Notes under the pieces: model-generated
Databases searched by the model: none
What the model was told of the DNA's origin: nothing
Seen by the model: the letters and a program-made list of their open reading frames with translations, nothing else
Position numbers and translations under genes: made by a program
Assembly (NCBI RefSeq): GCF_002967715.1
Contig: NZ_PUIA01000014.1
Span: forward strand, 1 to 64,000
Length of the DNA: 64,000 bases
Direction of reading: 5' to 3'
Source: Blastopirellula marina
Lineage (GTDB): Bacteria; Planctomycetota; Planctomycetia; Pirellulales; Pirellulaceae
In this document: piece after piece, positions 25,600-33,029 of the stretch
How positions within the stretch are numbered: position 1 is the stretch's first letter
How the letters are laid out: each line of letters opens with the position of its first letter

Positions 25600-26097
25600 C
25601 TAACGCTTTTGAAACATCGCCAGCATCCGGTGAGTCACCATGTAACCACCGACCACGTTGACCGTTGCCATGATGATGGCCAGCAATCCCAGAAAGGATG
25701 CGAACCAGTTCTCCTGTAAGGCGGTTGCCAGCAGCGCACCTACGATGGAAATCCCCGAGATTGCGTTCGAGCCAGACATGAGGGGCGTATGCAGTGTCGG
25801 CGGCACCTTGGTGATAATCTCGAAGCCAACGAACACGGCCAGCACAAAAATCGTGATACTGCCAACCAGTGCCGTCCACTTGGTGTACTTGGGGCTGGTC
25901 GCGGCTTCTTCTTTGCTGTTTTCCTCGTTGGTGGTCGCAGGCGTTGCCTGCTTGAGAGGTTCCTCCTGGGTTGTGGGAACGGCTTCCTTTGGATCGGTAT
26001 TGATGGTCTCATTGCCCTCTTGGGCGATGGATGCATGTAATCCCAGGCTGCCCACAAGTAAGAGTGCCGCGCACAGAACCAGTAGGTTACGAATCAT
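25600..26097 (-). CDS. NAD(P) transhydrogenase alpha subunit, membrane part (PntA2), with signal-like extension
   Basis: From ATG 26097 (M-I-R-N-L-L-V-L-C-A-A-L-L-L-V-G) it has 165 residues and overlaps pntA1 by 11 bases. The C-terminal 95 residues are the usual domain II helices, with VPPTLHTPLMSGSNAISGI and MATVNVVGGYMVTHRML. Unusually, there is an N-terminal hydrophobic segment ending A-S-I-A-Q, then about 50 residues of Glu/Thr/Pro-rich linker. Typical split PntA2 proteins have about 95-110 residues and lack this. The extension looks like a signal peptide plus periplasmic linker, or an extra helix. It forms the proton channel with PntB. Confidence 0.9.
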   Translation of the reverse strand: MIRNLLVLCAALLLVGSLGLHASIAQEGNETINTDPKEAVPTTQEEPLKQATPATTNEENSKEEAATSPKYTKWTALVGSITIFVLAVFVGFEIITKVPPTLHTPLMSGSNAISGISIVGALLATALQENWFASFLGLLAIIMATVNVVGGYMVTHRMLAMFQKR

Positions 26098-27316
26098 TGG
26101 GTTTCTCCTGTTCGGTAGATTCTGGCGTCGGTTCTGCATCGGGAGGAGGTGGCGGTGAAAGGGGAGGCAAGTTCAGCATTTCACGCAAGCGACCATTGAC
26201 AACTTCTCCATCACTGGTTGCGATTGTGCCGGCCACAATTTCGTCGTCCATGTTCACGTGAAGCTGCTTGTCTTTCACCATATTCAGCAGAAACTTGGTG
26301 ATGTTGTGCGAAAACATCTGGCTGGCGTGATTGGGGATTTCACTGGCCAGGTTCGTCGGCCCCAGAATCGTGATTCCATCCAGGGTAACCGCTTGGTCCG
26401 GTTCACTTGGTTCGATGTTCCCTCCCCGCTCGGCTGCCAAGTCGATGGCGACGCTTCCGGGGGCCATCCGCTTGATGCCGTCAGTAGTGACCAGCAGCGG
26501 AGACTTGCGTCCAGGGATCGCCGCGGTGGTGATAACGACGTCACTTTCCGAGCAAATCTGGCCCATGAATTCTCGTTGTTTCGTATAGAACTCTTCCCCG
26601 AGGTCTTTCGCGTAGCCTCCTTTGTCCTGGGCTCCTTCCGATTCGAGCTGAAGCAGAGCGCACTTGGCACCGAGACTTTCAATCTGTTCTTTGGCCTCGG
26701 GGCGAACATCGTAGGCCGTTACAACCGCGCCCAGTCGCTTTGCCGTAGCAATCGCTTGAAGGCCAGCCACGCCTGCCCCGATCACGAAAACGCGGGCAGG
26801 CGAAAGCGTTCCCGCGGCGGTCATTAACATCGGGTACATTTTCGGCAGGTGAATGGCCGCCAGTAAAACTGCTCGGTAGCCGGCGATCGTCGCTTGTGAC
26901 GAAAGCACGTCCATGCTCTGGGCACGGGTGATTCGCGGAATCATCTCGAGAGCGAAGAGCCTGGCCTGGCGAGTGGCGACTTCCTGAATGGCAGTCAGGT
27001 TGCCTAGAGGATCGGCCATCCCTATGACGATTTGCCCAGGCTTCATGAAATCGAGATCGGCCTTGCCAGCATCGGGATTGGCTCCGTAGCTGCGGACCTG
27101 GAAGATAACGTCTGCTTTCTGGAAAGCTTCCTGGCGGCTTTCGATCAGTTGGGCACCTTTGTCCAGGTACAACTGATCGGGAAATCCAGCGGCAGTGCCA
27201 GCACCTTTTTCGATTAGAACGGTCGCTCCGGCCTTTATGAGATTCGGGACGGAGCCTGGCACTAAGGCAACACGTTGTTCGCCTGGAAAGTTTTCGCGCA
27301 CGACGGCAACTATCAT
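26087..27316 (-). CDS. pntA: NAD(P) transhydrogenase alpha subunit, NAD-binding part (PntA1)
   Basis: From ATG 27316 (GAAAGG six bases upstream; M-I-V-A-V-V-R-E-N-F-P-G-E-Q-R) the protein has 409 residues. It shows the alanine dehydrogenase/PNT N-terminal domain and a Rossmann NAD site (VFVIGAGVAGLQAIATAKRLGA). The family signature VVITTAAIPGRKSPLLVT and TILGPTNLASEIPNHAS follow. The C-terminus ends in a Pro/Glu-rich tail of about 30 residues (PPLSPPPPPDAEPTP...). This is the split-alpha form of transhydrogenase, with pntA2 and pntB downstream. The longer frame from 27352 adds 12 residues foreign to the family. Confidence 0.95.
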   Translation of the reverse strand: MIVAVVRENFPGEQRVALVPGSVPNLIKAGATVLIEKGAGTAAGFPDQLYLDKGAQLIESRQEAFQKADVIFQVRSYGANPDAGKADLDFMKPGQIVIGMADPLGNLTAIQEVATRQARLFALEMIPRITRAQSMDVLSSQATIAGYRAVLLAAIHLPKMYPMLMTAAGTLSPARVFVIGAGVAGLQAIATAKRLGAVVTAYDVRPEAKEQIESLGAKCALLQLESEGAQDKGGYAKDLGEEFYTKQREFMGQICSESDVVITTAAIPGRKSPLLVTTDGIKRMAPGSVAIDLAAERGGNIEPSEPDQAVTLDGITILGPTNLASEIPNHASQMFSHNITKFLLNMVKDKQLHVNMDDEIVAGTIATSDGEVVNGRLREMLNLPPLSPPPPPDAEPTPESTEQEKPNDS

Positions 27317-27802
27317 GGTCGGCCTTTCTCGGGAGCACTTGGTGTCTATCAACGATCCGTCATTGCCAAGCCTGGATGGTGTTCTAGGTCACTCCAGGCT
27401 GGCGGCATTCCGCTAGGCGCGAGCGTCATAGCGGAATTGTCCCACACCCCCGGGGCGTTGTGAACCCTGAGATTGCCCATCTGTTCGAGAGATATGCGCG
27501 GGGTGAGAAGTTCTTAGCGTTAGAGAAGATAGACGCCGGCTGTCAGTTGTGAGGTGACCGTCGTAATGTGGACTCAGGTGGTGACTCGTTCAATAACCAT
27601 GTCATTTTCTTAATCCGGTCCCTTGTGGGGTTTCAGAGACCACGGTAAGATACGTGTTTCTAATTTCCCACAGGATGCCGACAGTAAGTGTAAGGCCTTT
27701 TGGGGACTTAGGTTACGAAAGCCACGCGGTTTTTGTGGTTCGAGCCACCCAGCGATGAAGCTGGATGCCGGCTTGGGCCCCAGTAGTGAAATTAACAAAA
27801 CG
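27317..27802. promoter_or_regulatory. intergenic region with probable rplM leader
   Basis: No gene is supported in these 486 bases. The right part (about 27640-27800), directly before rplM, can fold. CCAGC-GATGAA-GCTGG forms a hairpin at 27749-27764, and GCCAC at 27721-27725 and 27744-27748 could alternatively pair with GTGG at 27735-27738. That layout is compatible with an L13-type autoregulatory leader, but no described leader family is recognised. The left part should hold the transhydrogenase promoter. Confidence 0.4.
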
Positions 27803-28264
27803 ATGACGACCAAAACTTATCAAGCCAAACCAGGACAAGTCGAACAGAAATGGTGGCTCGTCGACGGCGAAGACCAAATCGTCGGGCGTTTGGCCAGTGA
27901 CATCGCCGTGCGTCTGATGGGCAAGCATCGCCCGACCTACACCCCGCACGTTGATACCGGCGACTTCGTCATTGTCGTCAATGCTGAGAAGGTGAAATTC
28001 ACCGGCAGCAAGTGGGAACAGAAGCGTTACACCTGGTACACCGGTTACACGCGTCAGCGTAGCGAATCAGCCGAAGAACGATTGGAAGCCCATCCCGATC
28101 AGATTCTTCGCGAAGCTGTTCGTCGCATGCTTCCTAAGAACAAGCTGGCCACCAAGATGCTCGAGAAGCTGAAGATCTTCGTCGGCCCCGAACACAATCA
28201 TCAAGCTCAAAACCCGGAAAAGCTGGAAGGCCTGGGTCAGGTTCGCCAGAAGAAGCGTAAGTAA
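27803..28264 (+). CDS. rplM: 50S ribosomal protein L13
   Basis: From ATG 27803 it has 153 residues; the longer frame from 27623 adds 60 residues unrelated to L13. Hallmarks are K-W-W-L-V-D-G-E-D-Q-I-V-G-R-L-A-S, then GDFVIVVNAEKVKFTGSKW, then AVRRMLPKNKLATKMLEKLKIF. It binds 23S rRNA early in 50S assembly. It is the first gene of the conserved rplM-rpsI pair, 79 bases before rpsI. The extra C-terminal residues (NPEKLEGLGQVRQKKRK) are basic and short. Confidence 0.98.
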   Translation: MTTKTYQAKPGQVEQKWWLVDGEDQIVGRLASDIAVRLMGKHRPTYTPHVDTGDFVIVVNAEKVKFTGSKWEQKRYTWYTGYTRQRSESAEERLEAHPDQILREAVRRMLPKNKLATKMLEKLKIFVGPEHNHQAQNPEKLEGLGQVRQKKRK

Positions 28265-28343
28265 TTCCAGCAGCTAAGGGTGTTATTTCCCAAAAGCGTT
28301 TTCCGATTTTCCCCCAATTCATCTGGTCAAGAGATAGCAAGTT

Positions 28344-28841
28344 ATGTCGACTGCGGATCCTCAAACCGAAGACACTGCCGTAGCAACCACGACAACCGAA
28401 ACGGTTGAAGCTACCCCAGCACCCGTCGAGCACGTTGTAAAGACTGACCCCAAGACGGGTGAACACCTCGGCACGGGTCGTCGTAAGTCGGGTGTTGCTC
28501 GCGTTCGCGTTAAGGCGGGCAGCGGCAAGATCACCATCAATGACCGCGAGCTGAGCGAATACTTCCCGCACGAACAAGATCAGAATGCTGTCATGGCTCC
28601 GATCCGCGATAGCGGTTACGAAGGCAAAATCGACGTCCGCATTCTGGTTACCGGTGGCGGTCCAACCGGTCAGTCGGGTGCGTGCCGCATGGGCTTGGGC
28701 CGTGCTCTGCTGAGTATGGACGCCGGTGTTGGTCACCAGTTGAAGGATAACGGTCATCTGACGCGTGACAGCCGTATGAAGGAACGTAAGAAGTACGGTC
28801 TGCACGGTGCCCGTCGTGGTACTCAGTTCTCGAAGCGTTAA
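28344..28841 (+). CDS. rpsI: 30S ribosomal protein S9
   Basis: 165 residues. The conserved S9 body starts at about residue 43 (G-T-G-R-R-K-S-G-V-A-R-V-R-V) and ends with the universal F-S-K-R tail that reaches the P-site. Before it is a 42-residue Thr/Glu/Val/Pro-rich acidic extension (STADPQTEDTAVATTTTE...) not seen in the standard 130-residue protein. The family signature GGGPTGQSGACRMGLGRAL is intact. The gene is second in the rplM-rpsI operon and followed by a terminator. Confidence 0.98.
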   Translation: MSTADPQTEDTAVATTTTETVEATPAPVEHVVKTDPKTGEHLGTGRRKSGVARVRVKAGSGKITINDRELSEYFPHEQDQNAVMAPIRDSGYEGKIDVRILVTGGGPTGQSGACRMGLGRALLSMDAGVGHQLKDNGHLTRDSRMKERKKYGLHGARRGTQFSKR

Positions 28842-28870
28842 TCGCCGGGACCACAATTCAGAACGATTGG

Positions 28871-28905
28871 AAAGAGCCTTCGTCCTCGGACGGGGCTCTT
28901 TTTTG
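28871..28905 (+). terminator. terminator of rplM-rpsI
   Basis: An AAAGAGCC / GGCTCTTT stem (28871-28878 with 28894-28901) with a GC-rich loop ends in a T6 run. It begins 29 bases after the rpsI stop, before the convergent holB gene. Confidence 0.85.
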
Positions 28906-28942
28906 TTCTTGTTGAATTTGTCCGTGGGGAAGAACAAGAGAC

Positions 28943-30010
28943 TTAGAGCGTCTCGATGAAGCCTGTTCGAGCTGTCGTCGCCAGATCGTCCAGCCAGGCT
29001 TCGACCAGGGTCGCGATGTTCGCGTTGCCATCGAGCTGAATTTCGGCTTCCGAGCACCGTTCCAGGCAGGCGGCGGCTCCATCGAGCCCCGCTGGTATGG
29101 CCATAAATGCCGAGCGAATTTCAGGATTGGTCGAAGCTTCTTCGGTTCCTAGCTTGGTGAGATAGACCAGTTGGTTGCGGTAGAAGTCGGCGGCCAGTTC
29201 GATCAGGTGAGAAAGAGCCTCACGCTTTTTCGGGGCATCGTCTCCCATCTTGGTCAGATAATCGGAGACGTCCTTCGCCATTTGCACGCTATGGAAATCG
29301 CGTTTGGAAAGCGTCGACAGCAGAACCTCGGCGATACCTTGCAGGGCCTCATCGCGCAGTTGATCTGCCCGGGCCAGGCTTCCTTTGCTTTGCCTGGCGA
29401 GCTTGTCCGCTTCCGACTTGTCGGCCACCCATTGGAGTTCGAGCAGGAGATTCGAAACAATCTCATCCGGTAGCGGGGCGAAGCGAATGATCTGGCAGCG
29501 CGAACGAATCGTAGGTAATTGCCGCTGTTCGCTTTGACTGATCAGTATGATCACGCTATCGACCGGCGGTTCTTCGAGTGTTTTGAGCAGGCAGTTGGCC
29601 CCTTCCTGGTTCAAGTCGTCAGCATCATCCAGAATGGCCACTTTGCGCTGTCCGCGAAAGGGACGCATGGCGATATCGTGGCAAAGCCCCGATTCCATCC
29701 GGTGTTGTCCATCGCCAATCAGCAGTTCGACAGGAATACGCGTTTTATCTTTCGGTCTGGAAACGGTTAGCAGGTCTGGGTGTGTTAAGGCATCGACCTG
29801 TTTGCAATCCTCGCAATTGCCGCAGGGATGCATGTGGTAGGCCGGCACATTTTGACAGAGCAGCGTTTTGGCTAACATCAGTGCGAATTTGCGTTTGCCA
29901 ATGGCAGCCGGCCCGACAAAGAGAAACGTACTAGCAAGCCGATTCTTGGTAAGGGCCGTAGCGAACATCTCTCGGATGCGATCGTGCCCTAGCACGTCGT
30001 CCCAGTTCAT
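28943..30010 (-). CDS. holB: DNA polymerase III delta-prime subunit
   Basis: 355-residue clamp-loader AAA+ subunit. It opens MNWDDVLGHDRIREMFATAL and carries a degenerate P-loop (GPAAIGKRKFA). Zinc-ligand cysteines are C-G-N-C-E-D-C together with the upstream Cys. The Walker B-like KVAILDDADDLNQEGANCLL and the LLKTLEEPP then PTIRSRCQIIRF (SRC) motif are intact. It helps load the sliding clamp. Its start overlaps the tmk stop by 4 bases, the usual tmk-holB order. It converges with rpsI. Confidence 0.95.
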   Translation of the reverse strand: MNWDDVLGHDRIREMFATALTKNRLASTFLFVGPAAIGKRKFALMLAKTLLCQNVPAYHMHPCGNCEDCKQVDALTHPDLLTVSRPKDKTRIPVELLIGDGQHRMESGLCHDIAMRPFRGQRKVAILDDADDLNQEGANCLLKTLEEPPVDSVIILISQSEQRQLPTIRSRCQIIRFAPLPDEIVSNLLLELQWVADKSEADKLARQSKGSLARADQLRDEALQGIAEVLLSTLSKRDFHSVQMAKDVSDYLTKMGDDAPKKREALSHLIELAADFYRNQLVYLTKLGTEEASTNPEIRSAFMAIPAGLDGAAACLERCSEAEIQLDGNANIATLVEAWLDDLATTARTGFIETL

Positions 30011-30648
30011 TTCGCCAACTCCTTAATTCGCAGCGTAACAGCTTCGCGGATGGCCATTTGGATCGTGTCGATTTCCTGGGTCGCGTCGATGACCGACACA
30101 TGCGGATAAATCTCGGCCTCTTTGAGGAAGCCTTCTCGCACGCGGTGCATGAAAGCGACTCCCTTGGCTTCCATGCGATCCAGGTTTTTGCCTAGCCGGG
30201 GGAACGCGATGTCTTCCGGCAGATCGAGCAAGATGGTCAGGTCAGGCATCACGCGGTCGACCGTTACTTTTCCCACATTGCGGACGTCTTCCAGGTCGAT
30301 TCCTGACGCATAACCTTGGTAGGCGATATTGGCTAACAGGTAACGATCGCACAGGACCGTTTTGCCGGAGGCGATTGCCGGGCGAATGACGTCATCGACA
30401 AGCTGTGCCCGGGCGGCCATGTACAGCAGCATCTCGGTTCGCGGATGCAGATCAAGCTCTTTGCGATGCAGCAGCAGGTCGCGCACGCGCTCGCCTGCTT
30501 CGGTGGTACCAGGATCGCGGCACAAGACGACGTCGTGTCCGTTATCCTTCAGCCATTGGGTGAGCAGATCGCGCTGCGTCGATTTTCCAGCCCCATCGAT
30601 ACCATCGAAAGAGATGAAAAGGGGGCGAATTGTTTGCGAATTGGTCAT
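30007..30648 (-). CDS. tmk: thymidylate kinase
   Basis: From ATG 30648 (M-T-N-S-Q-T-I-R-P-L-F-I-S-F-D-G-I-D-G-A) the protein has 213 residues, the usual size; the longer frame to 30795 adds 49 unrelated residues. The P-loop is DGIDGAGKSTQ. The DRY-like motif VLCDRYLLANIAYQGYASGID and the D-L-T-I-L-L-D-L-P strand fit TMP kinases. It phosphorylates dTMP to dTDP. It is translationally coupled to holB by an ATGA overlap. Confidence 0.97.
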   Translation of the reverse strand: MTNSQTIRPLFISFDGIDGAGKSTQRDLLTQWLKDNGHDVVLCRDPGTTEAGERVRDLLLHRKELDLHPRTEMLLYMAARAQLVDDVIRPAIASGKTVLCDRYLLANIAYQGYASGIDLEDVRNVGKVTVDRVMPDLTILLDLPEDIAFPRLGKNLDRMEAKGVAFMHRVREGFLKEAEIYPHVSVIDATQEIDTIQMAIREAVTLRIKELAK

Positions 30649-30736
30649 GGCTAGGATTGTACGGGAGCAGGGCCCCACGGCAAAGCATAGCCAGCCAGAG
30701 ACTGCCTGCACTGCCACTTGGAGGGGGCGGTTCCTG

Positions 30737-31897
30737 CTATGGATTGCCAAATTGCTCAATCGCTGCTCGGCGGAATGCCTCTTGGGCCTGAGCACCTTTG
30801 CCAGGGAAGCCTGCGTGTTGCACCAGCCAGACCAGGATCAGCCCTTGCTTTTTGTCGAGGTAAGAGTTGGTCGAGTAAGCACCACCGTGCCCAACGCGAT
30901 CGCCCGTAGAAAAGCCGAAGCCGTACTGATTCGGCAGGTCACCGGTTTGCTTGCTGGTCATCGTGGCTACCGCTTCCTCGGACAGGTATCGGCGGCCATC
31001 AAGCTCGCCACCATTGGCCAGCATTCGATAGAACCTCGACAGGTCTTCCGCCGTGGCAAACAGCCCACCGGCTGGCATTGGGTAGCGATCTTTGTGTTCG
31101 GTTAAGGGGTACTGAAGCTGCACGATCGTCGTTGCTTCCAGGTCATTTCCACCAGCGCCAGGCTTATAGGCAAGGGCGATCCGGGCGGCCTGCTCTTCGG
31201 TTGGCCAGAAGGTAGCTTCTTTCATTCCCAATGGTGTGAACAAACGTTCTTGCAGAAACGTTTCGAATGGCTGGCCGCTCACGACCTCGATAATTCTCGC
31301 GGCCGTATTGATGCCGGCGTTACTGTACTGGTACTTAGTGTCAGGCTCGAATTCAAGCGGTGTCATGGCGTAGCTGCGAACGCGATCGGCCAGGGGAAGT
31401 CGGTCGAGCGTCGGTGTTTCGATTCGCGAAGCGAACGGCAGACCGCTGGTGTGGGATATTACGTTAGCGACTGTAATCGGGTGCTGCGGCTTCTTTAGCA
31501 GGATGTGGTGGTCATCTTTCTCGGCAATGACCATTTGCCCTTTGAATTCCGGCAGATACTTTTCGACTGGGTCGTTGACGTTGACTTTCCCTTCGTCGAC
31601 CAGCATCATCAGCGCGGCGGCTGTAATTGGTTTCGACTGCGAGGCGATCCAGAACATCGAATCGGTTTGCATCTTCTTGTCGTCACCGATATTTGCGAAA
31701 CCGACTGCCCCTTCATACAGCACCTTGTCCTTATTAGCGACCAGCATCACCGCTCCGGCCAATTCTTGATCCTCGACGAACGGCTGTACTGCCGAGGCGA
31801 TCGAGCTAACAGGCTTCTCTTGGGCCAATCCTGAAGAGGCGAGTGACAAGGTGGCGCAGAGAGCGAACAGGCAGGCTGGTGAAGGGATGAGTTTCAT
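30737..31897 (-). CDS. exported serine hydrolase of the beta-lactamase/PBP class C family
   Basis: 386 residues. A Sec signal (LFALCATLSLASSGLAQ) is followed by the class C fold with S86-Q-S-K89 (Ser nucleophile and Lys), Y-x-N in K-Y-Q-Y-S-N-A-G and H-G-G in RVGHGGAYST. The set of three motifs indicates an active enzyme of the EstB/PBP4*/D-aminopeptidase group; beta-lactamase activity is not implied. It is periplasmic or outer-membrane facing. It follows the WYL regulator on the same strand by 136 bases, so it may be co-regulated. Confidence 0.9.
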   Translation of the reverse strand: MKLIPSPACLFALCATLSLASSGLAQEKPVSSIASAVQPFVEDQELAGAVMLVANKDKVLYEGAVGFANIGDDKKMQTDSMFWIASQSKPITAAALMMLVDEGKVNVNDPVEKYLPEFKGQMVIAEKDDHHILLKKPQHPITVANVISHTSGLPFASRIETPTLDRLPLADRVRSYAMTPLEFEPDTKYQYSNAGINTAARIIEVVSGQPFETFLQERLFTPLGMKEATFWPTEEQAARIALAYKPGAGGNDLEATTIVQLQYPLTEHKDRYPMPAGGLFATAEDLSRFYRMLANGGELDGRRYLSEEAVATMTSKQTGDLPNQYGFGFSTGDRVGHGGAYSTNSYLDKKQGLILVWLVQHAGFPGKGAQAQEAFRRAAIEQFGNP

Positions 31898-32033
31898 GGT
31901 GGGTCTCAGAAGGGAAGGGGCTGCAGCCGGTCAGATTCGGATGTCCCAGAATAACACGCTGGATTAGTGTTTTCCACTTGTTGGGATCGCTATCGCATCG
32001 ATCGATGGCAGGAGCGATAGCGACGTCAGGCAC

Positions 32034-33029
32034 CTAAGTTATGTGTTCCGTAGGGGACTGCGAGGTGTGGTTCTCGACAATCTTTTGCGCGTGCTGGACG
32101 ATCAGCTCGCGCAGCGATTGTGGCTGAAGCACGGTGGCCCGGCTGCCGTACCCCAAGACCCACCAACTGATCTCACGAATGCCACTTACCGTCACCTCGA
32201 AATTGATGCTGCCATCGCCATTCCAGTGAATCTCTTGCGTCTTATGCCACTGCACTTCGGCAACGTTCTGGGCGACCAATGGGTCGAAGCGGATGATGAT
32301 GTGCTGATCGGGCCCCGGCTCGGGGATCATATGCCAGGCATTTCGCAAAAAGCGATCGACCTGGAAGTTTTGGGGGATTTCGAAAGGTTCGTCGAGTGTT
32401 TCAATATGTTCGATTCGGTTGACCTTGAACGTTCGCACGGCGCGATGAATCGAACTACGGCCAATCACATACCAGCTATGCCGGCTGAAAAGCAGCTTGT
32501 AAGGCGAAAGTTTGGTTTGAATGACATCCCCGTCGAAGATACTGCGATACTTGATGCGGACGTTCTGGCGATGACCCGAGGCGTCGACCAGCGACTGATA
32601 GGCTGACTGGGCCTCTTCGGGTTGGTGGACCGGGTTGAGCTTGATCTCGACAGAGCTGGAGATCTCGCGGAGCTGCCGCTTCATATGCTCTGGCAGGCTA
32701 TTCTCGAGCTTGGTGGCTGCGCGACGTGCGGATGAGTAGTAGGGAAGTCCTGTTCCGTCACCTAGTTCATGGCAGAGGACCATAACCGAGAGCGCTTCTT
32801 CAGAGCTGAGATTGGTCGGGGCGAGAAAGTAAGTTTCCGGAATATGGAAACGTTGCCCATTCGAATCGAAAGCGAGCGGCACGCCGGCCGCTCGCAATGT
32901 TTCCAGGTCTCGAAAGATAGTACGACGACTCACGCCGCACGCATCTGACATCGAGTTAACGTTTTGCGGCCTGCCACCCTGAAGCAGTTGCAGTAGTTTT
33001 AGCAGGCGTTGGATTTTGGCCAGATTCAT
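32034..33029 (-). CDS. WYL-domain transcription regulator (YafY type)
   Basis: 331 residues. An N-terminal winged helix (1-60, with SMSDACGVSRRTIFRDLETL as the recognition unit) precedes a WYL domain (about 140-230, with HSWYVIGRSS and FKVNRIEHIE) and a WCX-type C-terminal extension. WYL domains bind small ligands or nucleic acid ends and often control stress or defence genes. Its start lies inside the end of the TolC-like gene (74-base overlap, different frame). It is cytoplasmic; the target is unknown. Confidence 0.9.
   Translation of the reverse strand: MNLAKIQRLLKLLQLLQGGRPQNVNSMSDACGVSRRTIFRDLETLRAAGVPLAFDSNGQRFHIPETYFLAPTNLSSEEALSVMVLCHELGDGTGLPYYSSARRAATKLENSLPEHMKRQLREISSSVEIKLNPVHQPEEAQSAYQSLVDASGHRQNVRIKYRSIFDGDVIQTKLSPYKLLFSRHSWYVIGRSSIHRAVRTFKVNRIEHIETLDEPFEIPQNFQVDRFLRNAWHMIPEPGPDQHIIIRFDPLVAQNVAEVQWHKTQEIHWNGDGSINFEVTVSGIREISWWVLGYGSRATVLQPQSLRELIVQHAQKIVENHTSQSPTEHIT

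Noticed and set aside
27660-27675. TTTCCCACAG half-site resembling the mraZ-region motif, upstream of rplM
   Set aside because: Lacks the GGGT half and is a single 10-base match; expected by chance in 64 kb.
30268-30285. GTTACTTTTCCCAC in tmk resembling the mraZ-region motif
   Set aside because: Inside a conserved coding sequence and with an inserted base relative to the consensus.
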